Below are positions 1 through 4,460 of a stretch of DNA of 9,136 nucleotides, piece after piece. Origin of the DNA: Pseudomonadota bacterium (GTDB lineage Bacteria > Pseudomonadota > Alphaproteobacteria > Acetobacterales > Acetobacteraceae); the NCBI GenBank assembly GCA_023390705.1, contig JAEWCI010000460.1:1-9136 (forward strand), in the 5' to 3' direction. The notes beneath the pieces are model-generated. The model made no database searches and was not told the origin of the DNA. It saw only the letters and a list, made by a program, of their open reading frames with translations. The translations under genes were made by a program, and so were the position numbers. Each line of letters begins with the position of its first letter. Position 1 is the stretch's first letter.

Positions 1-149
1 GCCTGCAATTGCAGCGGCACGGCCCGGTGCTGCGCGCCCTGGCGGAGCTGGAAGGCGTGGTGGCGGCGGACGACCCGCGCCTGGCCGCCCTGGGCGTGGA
101 CCGCGCCCTGCCGCTGGGCTTCTACGCCGTGCCGGAGAGAGGAGAGTAG
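1..149 (+). CDS. C-terminal fragment of an upstream gene, possibly chorismate mutase
   Basis: The frame is open from the left edge (first full codon at position 3) to a TAG at 147-149, giving the last 48 residues of a protein that ends LPLGFYAVPERGE. The stop lies 2 nt before the HisC start, so the gene is almost certainly the preceding member of the same operon. The segment ADDPRLAALGVDRALPLGFYAVP resembles, from memory, the tail of the long alphaproteobacterial chorismate mutase proteins, and a chorismate mutase just before a HisC-family aminotransferase and prephenate dehydrogenase would complete the path from chorismate to tyrosine. That identity is an inference from a short tail plus context; no catalytic residues are visible. 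Codon use (G/C in third positions) is like its neighbours, which supports real coding sequence. Confidence 0.6.
   Translation, partial: LQLQRHGPVLRALAELEGVVAADDPRLAALGVDRALPLGFYAVPERGE
141..146 (+). promoter_or_regulatory. Ribosome binding site of the HisC-family gene
   Basis: GGAGAG at 141-146, inside a longer GAGAGAGGAGAG purine run, sits 5 nt before the ATG at 152 and overlaps the last codons of the upstream gene. It supports both the choice of ATG 152 and translation of the two genes from one transcript. Confidence 0.6.
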
Positions 150-151
150 CC

Positions 152-1252
152 ATGCCTGGCCCGCAGCCCCGCCCGACCATCCTCTCGATCGAGCCCTATA
201 TCGGCGGCGAGTCGAAGATTCCCGGCGTCAATCGCACCGTGAAGCTCTCCTCCAACGAGGGCGCCTTCGGCGTGCCGCCCGGTGCCGTCGCCGCCATGGA
301 ACGGGCGGCGCGGGAGATGCACCGCTACCCGGATGGCAGCGCCAGGGAACTGCGTGAGGCGCTGGCCGCCCGCTTCGGCCTGGATGCCGGGCGCATCGTC
401 TGCGGCAACGGCTCGGACGAGCTGATCGGCCACCTCATCGCCGCCTATGGCGGGGAGGGGACCGAGCTGGTGATGAGCGCGCATGGCTTCCTGATGTACG
501 ACATCGCCGGGCGCTATGCCGGCTGCCGCGTCATCAAGGTGCCGGAGCGGAACCTGACGGCCGATATCGACGCGATGCTGGGCGCCGTCGGCCCGCGCAC
601 GAAGCTGATGTTCCTGGCCAACCCCAACAACCCCACCGGCAGCATCCTGCCGAGGCAGGAGGTGGCGCGGCTGCGCGCCGGGCTGCGCGAGGACATCCTG
701 CTGGTGCTGGACAGCGCCTATGCCGAATACGTCACCCGCCCGGACTACGACCCGGGGACGGAACTGGTGGAAGCCGGCACCAACACGGTGATGACCCGCA
801 CCTTCAGCAAGGTGTTCGGCCTGGGCGGGGCGCGGCTGGGCTGGTGCTACGGGCCGGCGGGGGTGGTGGACATCCTCAACCGCGTGCGCGGCCCCTTCAA
901 CGTCAACAGCGCCGCGCTGGCCGCCGGCGTGGCGGCGCTGGCCGAGCCGGGCTGGGTGGAGAAGTCCGTCGCGCACAATGCCGAATGGCGCGCGAAGCTG
1001 ACCGAGGGGCTGCGCCGGGCCGGCATCAGCGTGGCGCCGAGCGAGGCGAATTTCGTGCTGGCCGATTTCGTCACCCCCGCCCGCGCCAGGGCGGCCGATG
1101 CGGCGCTGCGCGCCAAGGGGCTGATCGTCCGCGGCGTGGGCGGCTACGGCCTGCCGCAATGCCTGCGCATCACCGTGGGCACCGCCGAGGAATGCACCGC
1201 CGTGATCGAGGCGCTGGCCGCCCACATGGCCTCGCCCGCCGCCCATGGCTGA
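152..1252 (+). CDS. hisC: HisC-family aminotransferase, likely aromatic-pathway role
   Basis: A 366-residue, full-length class I/II pyridoxal-phosphate aminotransferase of the histidinol-phosphate aminotransferase family, cytoplasmic. Family landmarks are all present: LSSNEGAFG (32-40), GNGSDE (85-90), NPNNPTG (157-163), the cofactor-binding D187 and Y190 in DSAYAEY, the Schiff-base lysine K220 in TFSK, R228 in GARLGW, and R339 in LRITVG, which normally holds the substrate carboxylate. The enzyme transfers an amino group from glutamate to histidinol-phosphate precursor or, in members like this one, to phenylpyruvate, prephenate or 4-hydroxyphenylpyruvate. The aromatic role is inferred from its place: 2 nt after a possible chorismate mutase and overlapping prephenate dehydrogenase by 8 nt, with no other his genes in view. 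It may also be dual-function if it is the only HisC in the genome. Start ATG 152 is backed by a strong ribosome binding site. Confidence 0.93.
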   Translation: MPGPQPRPTILSIEPYIGGESKIPGVNRTVKLSSNEGAFGVPPGAVAAMERAAREMHRYPDGSARELREALAARFGLDAGRIVCGNGSDELIGHLIAAYGGEGTELVMSAHGFLMYDIAGRYAGCRVIKVPERNLTADIDAMLGAVGPRTKLMFLANPNNPTGSILPRQEVARLRAGLREDILLVLDSAYAEYVTRPDYDPGTELVEAGTNTVMTRTFSKVFGLGGARLGWCYGPAGVVDILNRVRGPFNVNSAALAAGVAALAEPGWVEKSVAHNAEWRAKLTEGLRRAGISVAPSEANFVLADFVTPARARAADAALRAKGLIVRGVGGYGLPQCLRITVGTAEECTAVIEALAAHMASPAAHG

Positions 1253-2132
1253 ACCGCTGTTCCAACGGCTCTGCCTGATCGGCGTCGGGCTGATCGGCAG
1301 TTCCATCGCCCGCGTGGCGCAGGAACGCGGCGACATCGCCCGCACCGTGGTGGCGCATACCCGCCGGCCGGAAACCCTGCAGCGGGTGCGCGAACTGGGC
1401 TTCGCCGATGTGGTGGAAGGCGATGCGGCCAAGGCGGTGGAGGGGGCGGACTGCGTCATCCTCTGCGTGCCGGTCGGCGCCTATGCCGGGGTGATGCGGC
1501 AGATCGCGCCGCATCTGGCGCCGGGCTGCATCCTGAGCGATGTCGGCTCCACCAAGGGCAGCGTGGTGCGCGACCTTGCGCCGCTGCTGCCGCCGGACGT
1601 GAACCTGGTGCCGGCGCACCCCATGGCGGGCACCGAGCACAGCGGGCCGGATGCCGGCTTCGCCACCCTGTTCCAGGGCCGCTACACCATCGTCACGCCG
1701 CTGCCGGCCAGCGACCCGGCCGCGGTGGAGAAGGTGGTGGAGCTGTGGCGCCGCTGCGGCTCCATGGTCGAGAGGATGGACCCGGCGACGCATGACAAGG
1801 TGGTGGCCATCGTCAGCCACCTGCCGCACCTGATCGCCTTCACCATCTGCGGCACGGCGGACGACCTGGCGGAGGAGACGCGGGAGGCGGTGCTGAAATT
1901 CGCCGCTTCCGGCTTCCGCGACTTCACCCGCATCGCGGCCAGCGACGTGGACATGTGGCGCGACATCTTCCTCAACAACCGGGAAGCGCTGCTGGAGATG
2001 CTGGCCCGCTTCAGCGAGGACGCGCACGCCCTGGGCCGCGCGGTGCGCTACGGCCAGGCGGAATTCCTCGAGGACCGCATCCGCCGCGGGCGGCGGATCA
2101 GGCGCGGGCTGATCGAGCGGCATCAGGCGTAG
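1245..2132 (+). CDS. tyrA: Prephenate/arogenate (cyclohexadienyl) dehydrogenase
   Basis: A 295-residue TyrA-family dehydrogenase, the NAD(P)-dependent oxidative decarboxylation of prephenate to 4-hydroxyphenylpyruvate or of arogenate to tyrosine. The N-terminal Rossmann fold shows GVGLIGSSIA at 13-22 (GxGxxG). DVGSTK (99-104) and HPMAGTEHSG (125-134) are the conserved substrate and cofactor contacts. SHLPH (191-195) carries the catalytic histidine region, and SGFRDFTRIAASDVDMWRDI (222-241) is the helical-domain signature. The length fits a monofunctional enzyme without chorismate mutase or ACT domain, so no feedback domain is visible. The ATG lies in ATGGCTGA shared with the end of the HisC gene (8-nt overlap), and there is no clear ribosome binding site, which points to translational coupling. 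Specificity for prephenate versus arogenate, and NAD versus NADP, cannot be read safely; tyrC would be an equally fair symbol. Confidence 0.93.
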   Translation: MAEPLFQRLCLIGVGLIGSSIARVAQERGDIARTVVAHTRRPETLQRVRELGFADVVEGDAAKAVEGADCVILCVPVGAYAGVMRQIAPHLAPGCILSDVGSTKGSVVRDLAPLLPPDVNLVPAHPMAGTEHSGPDAGFATLFQGRYTIVTPLPASDPAAVEKVVELWRRCGSMVERMDPATHDKVVAIVSHLPHLIAFTICGTADDLAEETREAVLKFAASGFRDFTRIAASDVDMWRDIFLNNREALLEMLARFSEDAHALGRAVRYGQAEFLEDRIRRGRRIRRGLIERHQA

Positions 2133-2143
2133 GCCGTTTCCCT

Positions 2144-2261
2144 GCCCTGTGGAGGAGGGGCGGATACGGTGGTTGGCCCGGGCCGTTATGGCCGGGGCGT
2201 AACAGGGCGTCCGGCAGGGCAAGTCCAGGCTCTGCCGCGGCGCGGAACAGCGGCACTGGAC
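2144..2261 (+). other. Complementarity-rich gap before the DUF4170 gene: candidate structured RNA leader
   Basis: The 138 nt between the tyrA stop (2132) and ATG 2271 hold several exact complementary segments. GCCCTGT (2144-2150) pairs with ACAGGGC (2202-2208). That stem encloses a hairpin at 2177-2197 (GGCC/GGCC next to a GTTAT loop, extended past one mismatch). CGGCAGGG (2212-2219) pairs with CTCTGCCG (2230-2237) around a 10-nt loop. The loop segment GTCCAG (2223-2228) is complementary to CTGGAC (2256-2261), 9 nt before the ATG, which would form a pseudoknot. TGCCGC (2233-2238) can instead pair with GCGGCA (2250-2255), in conflict with the preceding hairpin. All of this is seen in the sequence. 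That it is a regulatory leader is inference, since GC-rich DNA gives short complementarities by chance. It matches no riboswitch class I recognise. Confidence 0.3.
2151..2158 (+). promoter_or_regulatory. Strong Shine-Dalgarno-like sequence without a convincing start
   Basis: GGAGGAGG at 2151-2158 is the best ribosome-binding sequence in the region, 10 nt before a GTG at 2169 that is in frame with the DUF4170 gene with no intervening stop. Either the protein has a 34-residue extension, or this is a chance purine run within the structured leader. It is the main uncertainty about where the DUF4170 protein begins. Confidence 0.3.
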
Positions 2262-2270
2262 AACGGCACG

Positions 2271-2489
2271 ATGAACGAACGCAGGATCTGGGTGGTGTGG
2301 GGCGGCGTCTTCACCGACACCGATTTCCGCACCCTGGAACCGGGGACCGAGGAGTTGCACGGCCCCTTCCACGACGAGGAAACGGCGAACCGCGTCTGGC
2401 GCGACGAAACCCGCCGCAAGGTGGACATCGCCACGCACCGGCTGTTCGTGCTGCTGGCGCGGCCGGAAGGCGCCAAGGCGGGTAAGTGA
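2271..2489 (+). CDS. DUF4170 family small protein
   Basis: A 72-residue protein starting MNERRIWVVWGGVFTDTDFRTLEPGTEELHGPF. It matches my recollection of the DUF4170 family, small single-domain proteins found almost only in alphaproteobacteria, with the pattern VGG-TDT-F--L-PGTEE-HGPF near the N-terminus followed by a helix carrying a W-R motif (EETANRVWRDET). It has no signal peptide or membrane segment and is probably cytoplasmic; the family's function is unknown. The same frame is open further upstream to a GTG at 2169, 11 nt after a strong GGAGGAGG (2151-2158), which would add 34 residues. I prefer ATG 2271 because the extension is a Gly/Arg/Pro-rich run unlike a folded domain and family members begin near MNERR. 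ATG 2271 has only a weak GGA as ribosome binding site. The gene lies 138 nt after tyrA and could share its transcript or have its own leader. Confidence 0.75.
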   Translation: MNERRIWVVWGGVFTDTDFRTLEPGTEELHGPFHDEETANRVWRDETRRKVDIATHRLFVLLARPEGAKAGK

Positions 2490-2527
2490 AAAGGCACCTC
2501 GTTTCTGATTGCAGTTCGGAGATCCGA

Positions 2528-2548
2528 TTACGCGTAGCATTTGCGTAA
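2528..2548. promoter_or_regulatory. Dyad symmetry, candidate operator upstream of the HEPN gene
   Basis: TTACGC (2528-2533) and GCGTAA (2543-2548) are perfect inverted repeats separated by 9 nt, and TACGCGTA (2529-2536) is itself an 8-nt palindrome over the left arm. Centres of the two arms are 15 nt apart, not a full 21-nt two-turn spacing, so an operator role is plausible but not secured. The right arm overlaps TTGCGT (2541-2546), the -35-like element of a possible promoter for the gene starting at 2621. Confidence 0.3.
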
Positions 2549-2570
2549 ACAGGACACGGCAGCTTATCAA
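2541..2570 (+). promoter_or_regulatory. Weak sigma-70-like promoter candidate for the HEPN gene
   Basis: TTGCGT at 2541-2546 and TATCAA at 2565-2570 are 18 nt apart and match 3 of 6 and 4 of 6 consensus bases. The stretch is clearly AT-richer than the surroundings and lies 50 nt ahead of the start codon. No promoter can be asserted from this alone. Confidence 0.2.
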
Positions 2571-2620
2571 TTCGGGGTGGATTTGTTCTGGCGTGGACTG
2601 TCTGGGGAGCATGAGACCGG

Positions 2621-3277
2621 ATGATGCCAAACGGAACACATGATCCCCTCGCCGGTCTCCGGCGGAAACTCGATCATGCCATCGCCGAGTTGCGGAACGC
2701 GATTGCTTACCGAGAGGCTGCAAGACCGGCATGGGAGGACCAGCGAGTTGCTGATCGCTTGAACTACAGCTTTGCCGCAAAAACCGCACTTGATCTGCGA
2801 GCCGCCGCCGAGCAACAGATGCTCATCTCCCTGGCGAAGCTGTGGGACAAGCGAGCCGAGGTTCTCAACATTAAGAGGATTCTGGACGAATATTGCAGGC
2901 TGCATTCGATATCAAGCGTTGGTGGACGTGCAAGAATCCAGAATGCATCATTGCTAAAGAGAATGCGCTTCAAGGCGGCTGCGGATAAGCTGTGCGACCG
3001 CGCGCACAGGCATTTTTTCTCCTTGGAGAAGTGGCGGCACGAATATTTGGCGCATAGAAATGTTATGTATGACGTCAATAAAATTGAAAGGGAGCCAATT
3101 CATCTGCACGATGTCGGATGCTTGTTTCGAATATCTGCGGCCATAGTAAGTAGCCTGAGCTGTCGGCTCGGAATGACCGTGGAACCCTCATTCCGATGGC
3201 TTCAGCGGGCAGACCGACAGAACGCGGATGCATTCTGGACCATCATCATTAGCTCGCAGCGTGGTCCGTTGGAATAA
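2621..3277 (+). CDS. AbiU2-like HEPN protein, candidate RNase/abortive-infection factor
   Basis: A 218-residue, mostly helical, soluble protein with no signal peptide or membrane segment. Residues 64-92 (EQQMLISLAKLWD followed by NIKRILDEY) resemble the AbiU2-like HEPN layout, where a helix ending in LARLxD is followed by a short sL--Ll segment. The key feature is WRHEYLAHR at 138-146: R139-x5-H145 fits the HEPN R-x4-6-H motif, with a polar residue (H140) right after the arginine, as in active HEPN ribonucleases. In characterised HEPN proteins this pair sits at the dimer interface and cuts RNA. AbiU2 was named from a phage-resistance locus, so defence is a reasonable but unproven role. The start is ATG 2621 (or 2624), 11 nt after GGGGAG (2604-2609). 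Base composition is unlike the neighbours: 24 of 60 bases are G/C at 3061-3120, against 44 of 60 at 301-360, and codons such as ATA, AGA and AAA are frequent. This suggests horizontal acquisition. No nucleotidyltransferase or antitoxin gene is adjacent. Confidence 0.7.
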   Translation: MMPNGTHDPLAGLRRKLDHAIAELRNAIAYREAARPAWEDQRVADRLNYSFAAKTALDLRAAAEQQMLISLAKLWDKRAEVLNIKRILDEYCRLHSISSVGGRARIQNASLLKRMRFKAAADKLCDRAHRHFFSLEKWRHEYLAHRNVMYDVNKIEREPIHLHDVGCLFRISAAIVSSLSCRLGMTVEPSFRWLQRADRQNADAFWTIIISSQRGPLE

Positions 3278-3324
3278 CTGCCGCTGAGCGCCGCCTATCC
3301 GGACCCCGATCCAACTACAGATAC
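3278..3324. other. Convergent gap without a clear terminator
   Basis: The 47 nt between the stop codons of the HEPN gene (+) and the DUF2474 gene (-) contain no stem followed by a T-run in either direction. Two long-loop complementarities exist (GGTCCG 3263-3268 with CGGACC 3300-3305, GTTGGA 3268-3273 with TCCAAC 3310-3315), but they cross each other and do not make a compact hairpin. Read-through in either direction is possible. Confidence 0.35.
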
Positions 3325-3426
3325 CTACCCCAGGCCCAGCACCCCGCGCAGCACCCAGGCCAGCACGCCTACCACCGCCACCCCGGCCAGCCACAGCGCG
3401 GCGAACCACAGCAGCCGCCGCGCCAT
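3325..3426 (-). CDS. DUF2474 small membrane protein, probable CioAB accessory subunit
   Basis: A 33-residue peptide, MARRLLWFAALWLAGVAVVG then VLAWVLRGVLGLG, consisting of a basic N-terminus and a single hydrophobic helix (about residues 5-27). It fits the DUF2474 family, small proteins found at the end of cioAB/cydAB operons. By analogy with CydX of E. coli, a one-helix subunit that stabilises the oxidase, it probably sits in the inner membrane beside CydA. That role is inference. Its ATG (3424-3426) shares one base with the cydB stop (TGATG), so translation is likely coupled to cydB, and its own ribosome binding site is weak. The gene is too short for many gene callers. The next gene downstream is convergent, 47 nt away. 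Confidence 0.75.
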   Translation of the reverse strand: MARRLLWFAALWLAGVAVVGVLAWVLRGVLGLG

Positions 3427-4460
3427 CAATGATAGCCCTGGCCGGGCCTGACCTTGCCGCGGAACAGCCAGTACACATAGCCCGTATAGGCCAGCACGAC
3501 GGGGATCAGCACCGCCGCGCCGGCCAGCAGGAAAAGCTGCGTGCTGCGCGGCGCCGCGGCATCCCAGATGGTGAGTTCGGGCGGCACCATCATCGGCCAC
3601 AGGCTGATGCCCAGCCCGACATAGCTCAGCCCGAACAGCCCCAGCGCGCAGAGGAAGGGCACCGCATCGCCCAGCCGCCGGTGCGGCCCCGCATCCGGCC
3701 TCAGCGCCGCGAACAGTTGCCAAGCCAGCACCACGACCAGCACCGGCACCGGCAGGGCCAGCAGGATGGTGGGGAAATCGAACCAGCGGGCGCGGAATTC
3801 CGGTTGCAGGAAGGGCATCCACAGGCTGACCAGGATGATGCAGGCCAGCGTCAGCCAGCCCAGCCGGTGCGCCAGCCCACGCGCCTGCCCTTGCAGGGCG
3901 CCTTCGGTCTTCCAGACCAGCCAGCAGGCGCCCAGCAGCCCGTAGCCGGCCAGCAGGGACAGGCCGGTGAAGACGGAATAGGGCGTCAGCCAGTCCCACC
4001 AGCCGCCGGCATAGGCGCGGTCCTCCACCGCGATGCCCTGCACGAAGGCGCCGAGCGCGATGCCCTGGCAGAAGGTGGCCACCATGCTGCCCCAGGAGAA
4101 GGAGCGGTCCCACCACAGCCGGTGTTCGTCCGTGGCGACGCGGAAGCGCATCTCGAAGGCGACGCCGCGGAAGACCAGGGCCAGCAGCATCAGGATCAGC
4201 GGCATGTAGAGCGCCGGCAGGATGGTGGCATAGGCCAGCGGGAAGACGGCGAAGAGCCCGCCGCCGCCCAGCACCAGCCAAGTCTCGTTGCCATCCCAGA
4301 CCGGCGCCACGCTGTTCACCGCGACATCGCGCTCCTCCCGCCCGCGCAGGGCGGGGAAGAGGATGCCGATGCCGAGGTCGAAGCCATCCATGCAGACATA
4401 GAGGAAGACCGCGACGGCGATCAGCAGCGCCCAGATGGTGGCGATGGTTTCGGCGCTCAT
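3426..4460 (-). CDS. cydB: Cytochrome bd-type quinol oxidase subunit II (CioB type)
   Basis: A 344-residue integral membrane protein of the CydB/CioB family. The N-terminal helix runs into YVCMDGFDLGIG (21-32), the hallmark of the family, followed by NSVAPVWDGNETWLVLGGGG (49-68), and FRGVAFEMRFR (97-107). About eight or nine hydrophobic segments follow, at roughly 8-30, 58-75, 78-98, 125-144, 160-183, 202-220, 231-252, 267-290 and 306-333. It pairs with CydA to form the quinol-oxidising terminal oxidase that reduces O2 to water at low oxygen or under cyanide/NO stress. The start ATG is set by a GGAG 9 nt upstream and by ATGA overlap with the cydA stop (4 nt). A longer reading in this frame into the cydA region is only a shadow. 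Length and motifs are normal for the family. Confidence 0.95.
   Translation of the reverse strand: MSAETIATIWALLIAVAVFLYVCMDGFDLGIGILFPALRGREERDVAVNSVAPVWDGNETWLVLGGGGLFAVFPLAYATILPALYMPLILMLLALVFRGVAFEMRFRVATDEHRLWWDRSFSWGSMVATFCQGIALGAFVQGIAVEDRAYAGGWWDWLTPYSVFTGLSLLAGYGLLGACWLVWKTEGALQGQARGLAHRLGWLTLACIILVSLWMPFLQPEFRARWFDFPTILLALPVPVLVVVLAWQLFAALRPDAGPHRRLGDAVPFLCALGLFGLSYVGLGISLWPMMVPPELTIWDAAAPRSTQLFLLAGAAVLIPVVLAYTGYVYWLFRGKVRPGQGYH

Noticed and set aside
2144..2270. Known riboswitch or small RNA (SAM-II, TPP, cobalamin, glycine, 4.5S RNA, RNase P) in the DUF4170 leader
   Set aside because: None of the conserved core sequences I can recall for these classes is present on either strand; only generic stems remain.
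2611..2643. 10-codon ORF (ATG 2611 to TGA 2643) overlapping the HEPN gene start
   Set aside because: Its ATG is only 1 nt from the GGGGAG, too close for normal initiation, and nothing supports a leader peptide.
1170..2789. Long - strand open frame of 539 codons opposite tyrA and the DUF4170 gene
   Set aside because: It spans several unrelated units and an intergenic gap, has low-complexity Arg/His/Ala-rich translation and opposes well-supported genes. It is a composition artefact.
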